A stretch of DNA of 64,000 bases. It comes from Bacillus_AB infantis_B (GTDB lineage Bacteria; Bacillota; Bacilli; Bacillales; Cytobacillaceae). Numbering within the stretch: the stretch's first letter is position 1; every line of letters begins with the position of its first letter. Below are positions 34,254-41,636 of the stretch, piece after piece. The stretch covers positions 124,001-188,000 of the forward strand of contig NZ_VTER01000008.1 of assembly GCF_008180445.1 (NCBI RefSeq), given 5' to 3'. The translations under genes and the position numbers were made by a program. The notes below the pieces were generated by a model, which worked only from the letters and a program-made list of their open reading frames with translations, did not search any database and was not told where the DNA came from.

Positions 34254-35135
34254 CTATTGCCCCGCTTCTTTTTTTATCGCTTCAAATAAAAAGGATTGGC
34301 CATTAATGTAGAATCGGGGATCGTAAAGCCCCAGCTGTTCGTCATCATCTACTATCACAACAAATGGAGACCATTCGTAAAGAGTCTTTGCTTTCGGGTT
34401 TTCTTGGAAAAGCCTGTCCATGTCTGCATTCTCTGCAGATTGGAGTGTATAAGTTTTTTCCCTGCTGGTGAAGACTCCATCTTTATAAATGGAGACCTCA
34501 GGGCCATTTTTCGCAATGACAGTAAACTGCCATGGCACAAAATCGGCTGAAAGTGCAACCTCACTGTATTCGCTGCTGTATTCCTCATAAAGTATATACC
34601 CCTGGATGCTTTGGCCGGCCAGATGAAGGAGCATCAGCACCCATGCAGCCCTGAAATAAATATGTCCCCTCCATCTTTTTCTTTTCCGGATAGAGAGGAG
34701 AAAAGCCGCAAGGATGATTGCCCAAAAGACAAGATCGACAATCGGGATGGTTCCGAATGTGATCCTCCTGTCAGAAAAAGGTTCAAGGTAGCCGGTTCCC
34801 CATGCATTGAACAGGTCACTCGTATCATGGATAAAGACGGCAACCCAGCTCAGGAAAAAGAGTTTGGGATCTTTTGCCTTGAAAATCCAGCGGCATGCCA
34901 TGTAAATCAGCAGTGCCCAAAGCGGCGTAAGGAAAACAGAATGAGTGATGCCCCGGTGCCACATCTGATATAGTCCCTGTGTATCCCACAGCTGTGAAAT
35001 CACATCGATATCAGGTATTTGGCTCGCCGCAACAGCGGCTGTCAAATAGGCGGCCTTTTCTTTTTTCTCAAGCCTGCTTTTATCAACTGAAGCATATAGG
35101 GCGAGCCCGAATAATGTATGTGTAATGGTATCCAT
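34254..35135 (-). CDS. membrane-bound metal-dependent hydrolase (YfhP-like, DUF457)
   Basis: 293-residue YdjM/YfhP-type protein. N-terminal MDTITHTLFGLAL and then ASQIPDIDVI and WHRGITHSVF supply the His/Asp metal-ligand pattern; four or so hydrophobic segments occupy residues 75-185 and a soluble C-terminal domain of about 100 residues follows. B. subtilis YfhP has been reported as a negative regulator in its region. Substrate unknown. Confidence 0.88.
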   Translation of the reverse strand: MDTITHTLFGLALYASVDKSRLEKKEKAAYLTAAVAASQIPDIDVISQLWDTQGLYQMWHRGITHSVFLTPLWALLIYMACRWIFKAKDPKLFFLSWVAVFIHDTSDLFNAWGTGYLEPFSDRRITFGTIPIVDLVFWAIILAAFLLSIRKRKRWRGHIYFRAAWVLMLLHLAGQSIQGYILYEEYSSEYSEVALSADFVPWQFTVIAKNGPEVSIYKDGVFTSREKTYTLQSAENADMDRLFQENPKAKTLYEWSPFVVIVDDDEQLGLYDPRFYINGQSFLFEAIKKEAGQ

Positions 35136-35255
35136 GTTTCCCCCGTTCCTGTCCTGGCTGTCTGGGGTCCAGCCTGGCAGCTAGTGCTTTTCAATAAATC
35201 GTAGCAAAATTTGCTCAGAAGAGCCATTCTGAATGCTGGAAGTTGATTTCATCGA

Positions 35256-35284
35256 TTGCAAACTTTCCTGCAGGAGGATAAGAT
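35256..35284 (+). promoter_or_regulatory. candidate sigma-A promoter of prfC
   Basis: TTGCAA at 35256-35261, 17-base spacer, TAAGAT at 35279-35284, about 45 bases before the prfC start. Confidence 0.45.
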
Positions 35285-35329
35285 AGATGTTATGATAATA
35301 AACGAAGTTAATTAAGAGAGGAATACAAC

Positions 35330-36907
35330 ATGTCTAACAATTTTTCAGATGAAGTTCTTTCACGGCGCACGTTTGCGATCATTTCCCACCCGGATGCCGG
35401 AAAGACTACGTTAACAGAAAAGCTGCTCCTGTTTGGAGGGGCGATACGAGATGCCGGTACCGTTAAAGGTAAGAAAACCGGCAAATTTGCCACGAGCGAC
35501 TGGATGGAAATCGAAAAACAGCGCGGCATCTCCGTTACATCAAGTGTTATGCAATTTGACTATAAAGATGCCCGCGTAAACATTCTCGATACCCCGGGAC
35601 ATCAGGATTTCAGTGAAGACACCTACCGTACCCTGACTGCGGTGGACAGTGCAGTCATGATCATCGATTCGGCCAAAGGGATAGAAGCTCAGACATTGAA
35701 ACTGTTCAAAGTCTGCCGGATGCGGGGCATACCGATCTTCACGTTCATGAACAAGCTCGACCGCCAGGGGAAAAGCCCGCTGGAGCTTCTTGCCGAGCTT
35801 GAAGAAGTGATGGAAATCGAGTCATACCCTATGAACTGGCCGATTGGGATGGGCAAGGAATTCCTTGGCATTTACGACCGCCATCATAACCGGATTGAAC
35901 AATTCCGTGTGAATGAGTCTGATCGTTTCCTTGAACTGAATGCAGATGGGGAAATTGATGGGGACCACCCGATGAAGCAGTCTTCCCTCTACGACCAGAC
36001 ACTTGAGGAAATCATGCTCCTGAATGAAGCAGGAAATGAATTTTCGCGTGAGAAGGTGGCAAATGGAACGCTGACGCCTGTATTCTTCGGAAGCGCCCTC
36101 GCCAATTTTGGCGTCCAGACCTTCCTTGAATCTTATCTGGACTTTGCGCCGTCTCCGCAGGCCCGCAATTCCACTGAAGGTAAAATCGATCCGCTTTCCG
36201 AGGATTTCTCTGGCTTTATCTTCAAGATCCAGGCAAACATGAATCCTGCCCACCGTGACCGGATAGCATTCCTCAGGATCTGCTCCGGCAAATTTGAGCG
36301 CGGGATGACCATCAATATCCCTCGTACAGGCAAGCAGCTGAAGCTGAGCCAGTCGACACAATTCATGGCAGATGACCGCAGTACGGTCGATGAGGCAGTG
36401 AGCGGGGATATAATCGGATTGTATGATCCGGGCCTGTACCAGATAGGCGATACCCTGACAGTGGGAAAAAACAAGTTTCAATATGAAAAGCTGCCTCAGT
36501 TCACCCCTGAGCTGTTTGTAAGAGTCACTGCTAAGAATGTGATGAAGCAGAAGCACTTCCATAAAGGGATCCAGCAGCTCGTCCAGGAGGGCGCCATCCA
36601 GCTTTACAAGACAGTTAAAACAGATGAATACCTTCTTGGTGCAGTCGGCCAGCTTCAATTCGAGGTTTTTGAGCACCGCATGAAGAATGAGTATAATGCG
36701 GATGTCCGGATGGAAGGGCAAGGAAGCAAGATTGCCCGCTGGATTGAGGGAGAAGTGGATGAGAGCCTATCAAGCTCCCGGAGCCTTCTGGTAACTGACC
36801 GTTATGATAAAAAAGTATTCTTATTTGAAAATGATTTTGCCCTGAGATGGTTCCAGGACAAAAACCCGGATGTAAAACTTTACAATCCGATGGATATGGA
36901 GCAATAA
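35330..36907 (+). CDS. prfC: peptide chain release factor 3
   Basis: 525-residue translational GTPase RF3, which recycles RF1/RF2 after termination. G1 SHPDAGKTTL, G2 region GISVTSS, G3 DTPGHQDF, G4 MNKLDR, G5 and the domain II/III segments are all complete; the length is usual. B. subtilis lacks this gene, so its presence is a lineage marker. Monocistronic, AGAGAGG box before the ATG, terminator after. Confidence 0.95.
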   Translation: MSNNFSDEVLSRRTFAIISHPDAGKTTLTEKLLLFGGAIRDAGTVKGKKTGKFATSDWMEIEKQRGISVTSSVMQFDYKDARVNILDTPGHQDFSEDTYRTLTAVDSAVMIIDSAKGIEAQTLKLFKVCRMRGIPIFTFMNKLDRQGKSPLELLAELEEVMEIESYPMNWPIGMGKEFLGIYDRHHNRIEQFRVNESDRFLELNADGEIDGDHPMKQSSLYDQTLEEIMLLNEAGNEFSREKVANGTLTPVFFGSALANFGVQTFLESYLDFAPSPQARNSTEGKIDPLSEDFSGFIFKIQANMNPAHRDRIAFLRICSGKFERGMTINIPRTGKQLKLSQSTQFMADDRSTVDEAVSGDIIGLYDPGLYQIGDTLTVGKNKFQYEKLPQFTPELFVRVTAKNVMKQKHFHKGIQQLVQEGAIQLYKTVKTDEYLLGAVGQLQFEVFEHRMKNEYNADVRMEGQGSKIARWIEGEVDESLSSSRSLLVTDRYDKKVFLFENDFALRWFQDKNPDVKLYNPMDMEQ

Positions 36908-36911
36908 AATG

Positions 36912-36943
36912 AAAAAACGATTCCTGTTCAGGAATCGTTTTTT
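36912..36943 (+). terminator. rho-independent terminator
   Basis: AAAAAACGATTCCTG / CAGGAATCGTTTTTTT, 2-base central loop (stem may open to 4), after prfC. Confidence 0.9.
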
Positions 36944-37039
36944 TGCTCTTTTATAGGCGGGAAGAACTAGCTTATTGAGTGACTAAATTGTATTGGTTTG
37001 CTAAAATAGGAAAAAAAGACGAGGAAGAAGGGATCTGCT

Positions 37040-38047
37040 ATTCGACACCTATGCGCACAGTGCGGCCTGCCTTTCCAGCTGGCAGAAGAGGGCTTCCTCT
37101 TCCACCAGAATGTTAATGCCGTGCAAAAACAGGAGAGCTGGATCAAAGCTCCTTATCAAAGCCTTGATGAACTTGAAACGAAGCTTGAAGCCATATGCAG
37201 GCAATTGGGGGATAAAGCCAAAAAATTAAAAGCGGGCATTTCACAATATGGCACCAAGCCTGTACAGCTCCTGAATGCATCTGAACTGTTCTCCAGGGTC
37301 AGCCATCGGGAAATGGTCCATACCATCCAGCATGGCGAGTTCCACAGCTATCAGCAGCCGATCATTAACCTGAAAGAGGGAGACAGGATTTATGGCTATG
37401 AATCCCTGCTGAGAACGGCAGGGAGCAAGCAAATACCGCCTGGCATCCTTTTCAAGACAGCCGAGGAAACGGGCCTGATGTCCATGCTTGACCAAAAGGC
37501 GAGGGAAGCGGCAATCAAAGCAAGGAAAAATATCATCCCGCCGGGAATCAAGAGCTTTATCAATTTCCTTCCTTCAACGATTTACAATCCGGATTTCTGT
37601 CTTCAGCACACATTCCAGATTGTCGAGAAATATAAAATCGATCCGGCAGATCTTGTTTTTGAAGTAGTGGAGACTGAGAAAATCAGTGATATTGACCATT
37701 TAAAAAAGGTATTGAATACATACAAAAAAAGAGGCATGAAAGTGGCGCTCGATGATGTCGGGGCCGGTTTCTCAACCCTCGAAATACTTGAAGCACTCCA
37801 GCCCGATTATTTGAAAATTGACAGAAGCTTCATCGACCGCTGCGATCAAAGGCCGGAAAGCCAGCAATTCCTCTCCAAGGTGATGAATATTGCAGACGGG
37901 CTGGGGATCATTGTCCTTGCGGAAGGAATCGAGAGGAAAGAAGAGCTGGAGTTTTGCAGATCGATTGGCGCCGATCTTGCCCAGGGCTATTATATTGGTC
38001 GCCCGGCAAAGGAAATAGAGTCCGCTTTCCAGGTGAATTCATATTGA
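37040..38047 (+). CDS. EAL-domain cyclic-di-GMP phosphodiesterase
   Basis: EAL protein. The GTG at 37121 begins a 308-residue reading, but it has no ribosome binding site, and the open frame continues upstream to a stop at 37007 with coding-like sequence including CAQCG, a possible zinc CxxC. A GAAGAAGGG stretch lies 8 bases before an ATT at 37040, which is offered as a non-AUG start (335 aa); this start is uncertain. Catalytic residues, all present: YGYESLLR (E), INFLPSTIYN (N), FEVVETE (E), ALDDVGAG (DD), LKID (K), LAEGIE (E) and AQGYYIGRP (Q). Hence hydrolysis of c-di-GMP is expected. No membrane segment. The downstream GNAT gene overlaps the stop. Confidence 0.85.
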   Translation: MRHLCAQCGLPFQLAEEGFLFHQNVNAVQKQESWIKAPYQSLDELETKLEAICRQLGDKAKKLKAGISQYGTKPVQLLNASELFSRVSHREMVHTIQHGEFHSYQQPIINLKEGDRIYGYESLLRTAGSKQIPPGILFKTAEETGLMSMLDQKAREAAIKARKNIIPPGIKSFINFLPSTIYNPDFCLQHTFQIVEKYKIDPADLVFEVVETEKISDIDHLKKVLNTYKKRGMKVALDDVGAGFSTLEILEALQPDYLKIDRSFIDRCDQRPESQQFLSKVMNIADGLGIIVLAEGIERKEELEFCRSIGADLAQGYYIGRPAKEIESAFQVNSY

Positions 38048-38519
38048 GGATCATCCCCGCCGATCAGCTTGATAAAGATAAGGCATCAGCCTTTTTCCAG
38101 GAAAACTGGGGGAGTCCGCAAATGGTCATTTCCACTGGCACTATCATTGTGATGAGCTTCCCGGATTCGCGGCCATAGACAGTGCTGACAATATCATTGG
38201 CCTTATCACTTTTGCAGATAGTGCGGAGGGACGGGAAATCATCTCCCTGGATGCCGGCATGGAAGGACAGGGGGTCGGTTCAGGACTTCTGAATGCTGCT
38301 GAAGCTGATGCAAAAGAAAAAGGCATCAGCAGAATGGCGCTGATAACGACCAACGATAATTTGAATGCTTTGAGATTTTATCAGAAAAGGGGATATCAGT
38401 TAACGAAAGTCCTTCGGAACGCCGTGGAAGAGGCCCGAAAAATAAAACCGGAGATTCCTTTGTTTGGTATTGACGGGATTCCGGTCAGGGATGAACTGAT
38501 TTTGGAAAAAGAAATTTAA
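38044..38519 (+). pseudogene. GNAT acetyltransferase, frameshifted
   Basis: Begins with TTG overlapping the EAL gene stop. Frame 1 reads RIIPADQLDKDKASAFFQ and GSPQMVISTG, then runs into a stop at 38176. The frame two bases on continues CDELPGFAAIDSADNIIGLITF, EGQGVGSGLL (acetyl-CoA-binding loop) and NALRFYQKRGYQ to 38519. The junction lies at about 38137-38142. Total length 476 is one short of a multiple of three, so one base is missing. Related proteins of about 158 residues acetylate small amines. Decayed gene or sequence error. Confidence 0.8.
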
Positions 38520-38526
38520 TTTGCGG

Positions 38527-38556
38527 CAGGTCCTGGGGCTTCAGGGCCTGTTTTTT
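38527..38556 (+). terminator. rho-independent terminator
   Basis: CAGGTCCTG / CAGGGCCTG (one G-U pair) with a GGGCTT loop and TTTTTT tail. Confidence 0.85.
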
Positions 38557-38679
38557 ATGGTAACGATCATGTCTGCTGCTGATCCGGAGCTTTATTTGGG
38601 AGGTTTGTGCTCTTACTGACGGGATTTCGTTGAAGAAGGGTGCTGCTTTGGCGGGCTGTGACAGCATGAATTTTCGTTT

Positions 38680-38792
38680 ATTAGCAACTTTTTCCTTTTA
38701 TTAGCAAGTTTTCAATTATATTAGCAACTTTTCGATTATATTAGCAACTTTCTGGATATATTAGCAACTCCCAAATTATATTAGCAACTTCT
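38680..38792. repeat. 20-bp-period repeat array, six units
   Basis: ATTAGCAACTT (or ATTAGCAAGTT once) recurs at 38680, 38700, 38720, 38740, 38760 and 38780, exactly every 20 bases. About 10-11 bases are constant and 9 vary, mostly ending ATTAT. The unit is too short for CRISPR and no cas gene lies near. Function unknown. Confidence 0.95.
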
Positions 38793-38832
38793 TCCCCCGC
38801 AACAGCCCCGCCACATGCTTCCAAAAGAAAAT

Positions 38833-38861
38833 TTGACAAAATTTCTGATTGAGATTATAGT
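38833..38861 (+). promoter_or_regulatory. sigma-A promoter of the T-box leader
   Basis: TTGACA at 38833-38838, 17-base spacer, TATAGT at 38856-38861. It is followed at 38881 by an imperfect hairpin TTAACGCT / AAGCGTTTAA in the early leader. Confidence 0.75.
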
Positions 38862-38924
38862 AGTATTACAAATAGACGCTTTAACGCTAAAAAGCGTTTA
38901 AGTATAATAGTTTGCCGGATAGCC

Positions 38925-39109
38925 AATAGTAGAATCGCCGGATGCAGCAAATAGAGACTGGGCGGCTGGTGAAAGCCCGGGCGGCGCCGATTTGAAGTAC
39001 AGCTATCGAATCAAAGGCATCATGTGTGAAGAGAGGGAAGGCCGCTGTGCCTTTCAATTAGGGTGGTACCGCGGAGCTCCTCCGTCCCTAGCCGGCGAGA
39101 GGGCTTTTT
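38925..39109 (+). promoter_or_regulatory. T-box riboswitch, probable tyrosine specificity
   Basis: The T-box core AGGGTGGTACCGCG lies at 39060-39073, followed by CGTCCCT (antiterminator partner) and an AGGG-CTTTTT terminator end at about 39100-39109. Upstream, stem I carries AGAGACTGG, GGCTGGTGAAAGCC and the specifier region GAAGTACAGC; reading the codon before the usual purine gives TAC (38998-39000), tyrosine. Uncharged tRNA-Tyr would allow read-through into the transporter gene, which fits NhaC-family genes reported under Tyr T-boxes in Bacillaceae. Confidence 0.9.
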
Positions 39110-39177
39110 GTGCTGTCTTTCAGCGCAATAATGCATTTCTGCCGACCGGAGCCAGTCATACAACAGGAGGAAGTACC

Positions 39178-40566
39178 ATGCATCAGGATCAAGCGGTTAT
39201 CAAAATCAGTACAGCGGAGGCTGTGGTAATATCCCTGCTTTTGCTCGGAGTAATCAGTTTCTCAATTATAGGCGCAGGAGCGGTTCCCCATGTGCCGATT
39301 ATAGGGGCAATCATTGCCCTGCTCATATACGGACTTTTAAAAAAGGTCCGCATGAAAGATTTGGAGGAAGGTATGGCTGAGGGTGCCAGGTCAGGATTAG
39401 GCGCTGTGTTTATCTTCTTTTTTATCGGAATGCTGATCAGCAGCTGGATGGCCAGCGGTACGATTCCGACTTTTATCCATTTGGCGCTATCGGCAGTAAG
39501 CGGGAAGTACTTTTTTGCCATTGCCTTTACTGTGACAGCAGTCATCGGAATCAGCATCGGCAGCTCGCTGACGACAGCGGCAACGCTTGGGGCGGCCTTC
39601 GTCAGCGCGGCCGCTGCACTCGATCTCAGCACAGCAGCTGCAGCAGGTGCTGTTATATCAGGGGCGTTCTTCGGCGACAAGATGTCACCATTGTCTGATA
39701 CAACCAATCTCGCTTCTATGACAGTGAAAGTCGATCTGTTCGATCATATCAAAAATATGGCTTGGACGACCATCCCGGCTTTTGTCATTTCTATCATTCT
39801 CTTTGCCATTATTTCGCCGGCGGCAGCAGAGACCGATTTCCAAAAAATCGCTGCAATCAAGAATAGCCTTGAGCAACTCAATCTCGTCAGCTGGCAGTCT
39901 TTGATCCCCTTCGCAGTGCTCGCTGTCCTGGCGGTGCGCAAGATTCCTGCTATTCTCGCCCTGTCTGCCAGTACAGTGTCCGCCTTGATTCTGGCTCCAT
40001 TTATTCAGGGAAGCTTTGGTTTCAATGATATGGTCAATATACTGTACTCCGGCTACAAATCCAATACCGGAATGGAGGAGCTCGACTCCCTGCTGACAAG
40101 GGGAGGGATTGAAAGTATGCTGTTTTCGGTTTCGCTGGTCCTCCTGGCCCTCTCAATGGGCGGACTGCTCTTCAAGCTCGGCATATTGCCGGCACTTCTG
40201 GAAGGCATCAAAGGACTGATTGTAAAGGCACCTGCGCTTATAAGTGCCACAGCTGCCTCTGCCATCGGGATCAACTTCCTCCTTGGCGAGCAGTATCTGT
40301 CCATCCTGCTCACCGGAAATGCATTCACAGAGTCTTATAAAAAGGCCGGGCTGCATCTGAAGAATCTCTCAAGAGTCCTTGAGGATGCAGGTACAGTCAT
40401 CAATCCCCTTGTTCCCTGGAGTGTTTGCGGCGTATTCCTGACAGGGGTGCTGAATGTGCCGACTGCCGAATATATGCCCTTCGCCTTTTTCTGCCTGCTA
40501 TCTCCGATCATCACTTTGCTGTTTGGATGGACAGGGATAACTATCACGAAAGCTTCAGGCAAATGA
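39178..40566 (+). CDS. NhaC-family transporter, likely amino-acid (tyrosine) related
   Basis: 462 residues from ATG 39178, preceded by AGGAGGAAG; the longer open frame upstream is the T-box leader and is not coding. Around eleven hydrophobic segments and the NhaC-family signature FGDKMSPLSDTTNLA. The family is annotated as Na+/H+ antiporter, but T-box control with a Tyr specifier points to tyrosine transport, as proposed for YheL-type proteins. The direct substrate is unproven. Confidence 0.88.
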   Translation: MHQDQAVIKISTAEAVVISLLLLGVISFSIIGAGAVPHVPIIGAIIALLIYGLLKKVRMKDLEEGMAEGARSGLGAVFIFFFIGMLISSWMASGTIPTFIHLALSAVSGKYFFAIAFTVTAVIGISIGSSLTTAATLGAAFVSAAAALDLSTAAAAGAVISGAFFGDKMSPLSDTTNLASMTVKVDLFDHIKNMAWTTIPAFVISIILFAIISPAAAETDFQKIAAIKNSLEQLNLVSWQSLIPFAVLAVLAVRKIPAILALSASTVSALILAPFIQGSFGFNDMVNILYSGYKSNTGMEELDSLLTRGGIESMLFSVSLVLLALSMGGLLFKLGILPALLEGIKGLIVKAPALISATAASAIGINFLLGEQYLSILLTGNAFTESYKKAGLHLKNLSRVLEDAGTVINPLVPWSVCGVFLTGVLNVPTAEYMPFAFFCLLSPIITLLFGWTGITITKASGK

Positions 40567-40574
40567 TTTGAAAT

Positions 40575-40602
40575 AAGAGGAGCGGCAATTGCCGCTCCTC
40601 TT
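40575..40602. terminator. perfect 28-bp palindrome between converging genes
   Basis: AAGAGGAGCGGCAA and its exact reverse complement, no central loop bases. T tail is weak on both sides, but the position between converging genes fits a terminator. Confidence 0.65.
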
Positions 40603-40615
40603 ACTGTTTCCCGTT

Positions 40616-41371
40616 TCACTCTTCCAGCAAATGATGCAGCATCCTCTCCCGATTTTCAAAAAACTGCTTCATAAATTGATAGTGCCCGGTATCTTCAAGC
40701 CTGACCTCACGGACCCCGTCCTCTGTCAGCTCAATGATTTTGGCGGAAGGATATGACATGATGATGGGGGAATGGGTCGCGATGATGAATTGCGAGCGGT
40801 CTTTGGCAAGTTCATGGATACGCGAAACCATTGAAAGCTGCCTGAGCGGTGAAAGGGCTGCTTCAGGCTCGTCAAGAATATAAATCCCTTTTCCTCGGAA
40901 ACGATTCAGGAAAGTGGCAAAAAAAGCTTCGCCGTGCGACTGTTCGTGAAGAGAAGTTCCCCCGAAAGAGTCGATCAGAGGCGGCATCCTGGAAAGTTCC
41001 TTATCAAGATCATCAATATAAGAAGCTACATTGTAAAAGCTTTCAGCTCTAAGAAAAAAACCATCCTCCGGCCGGTCAGACCCCCTGGAAAGCCTGAGGT
41101 ACTGCTCGAGCTCCGAATGGGAGTTATGTGTAGAAAAGCTGAAATTCAGAGATCCTCCTTCAGGATTAAAGCCTGCTGCGATGGCAAAAGCTTCCAGGAG
41201 AGTGGATTTTCCCATCCCATTTTCGCCGACAATAAAGGTTACATCAGGATGAAGGGGCAGGTCGTCGAGATTCTTGACAGCAGGAAGATTAAAGGGATAC
41301 TTGGAATATGAAGGAATATCGCTTCTTCTGAGTTTAATGCTTTTAAAATAATGGCCGTTATCAAATTCCAT
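40616..41371 (-). CDS. AAA-family ATPase of the ABC/OLD-like type
   Basis: 251-residue soluble ATPase. Walker A VGENGMGKSTLL, an SHGEA-type signature (EQSHGEAFF), Walker B GIYILDEPEAALSP and a switch histidine IIATHSP. Such stand-alone proteins (AAA_21/AAA_15) occur alone or in defence and repair loci; here no nuclease or toxin partner adjoins it, so no defence role is claimed. GGAGG box before ATG 41371. Confidence 0.85.
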   Translation of the reverse strand: MEFDNGHYFKSIKLRRSDIPSYSKYPFNLPAVKNLDDLPLHPDVTFIVGENGMGKSTLLEAFAIAAGFNPEGGSLNFSFSTHNSHSELEQYLRLSRGSDRPEDGFFLRAESFYNVASYIDDLDKELSRMPPLIDSFGGTSLHEQSHGEAFFATFLNRFRGKGIYILDEPEAALSPLRQLSMVSRIHELAKDRSQFIIATHSPIIMSYPSAKIIELTEDGVREVRLEDTGHYQFMKQFFENRERMLHHLLEE

Positions 41372-41542
41372 TCTTTATCCTCCATAAATTTATCTTATGC
41401 TGTTATCATAACAGCTTTTTGTATAGCAGGCATTGAACTTCCTCATCTTCTGTCCGCCCCTCGGCAGAAGCATTACCAGGCGTGAAAAAAGGCAGCCATA
41501 CAGCCCATCGTGAGGGGAACATATTCACAGGCTCCTCCATAC

Positions 41543-41579
41543 TTGCATCCCGTTTTTCCCTCTTATATAGTTAAACTAT
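41543..41579 (+). promoter_or_regulatory. promoter and inverted repeat upstream of RND pump
   Basis: TTGCAT (41543-41548), 17-base spacer, TATAGT (41566-41571). Overlapping the -10 is ATAGTT-A-AACTAT (41567-41579), a 6-1-6 inverted repeat placed as a repressor site would be. No regulator gene adjoins. Confidence 0.55.
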
Positions 41580-41636
41580 TGCACAATATTGAATGCCGGC
41601 CCGTGTCCGGCTCTGCAGACGAAAGGAGCAGCATAA

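Noticed and set aside
35822..36721. 299-codon open frame antisense to prfC
   Set aside because: The prfC frame is fully conserved; the antisense frame lacks a ribosome binding site and any motif.
38680..38792. CRISPR array
   Set aside because: Period is 20 bp with an 11-bp constant part; spacers are about 9 bp and no cas genes are present.
38992..39177. N-terminal extension of the NhaC-family gene
   Set aside because: This stretch is the T-box leader (specifier region and T-box core); the AGGAGG box and ATG at 39178 mark the true start.
40616..41371. Defence-system ATPase (OLD-like)
   Set aside because: The ATPase stands alone between a transporter and a pump gene, with no nuclease, reverse transcriptase or toxin partner.
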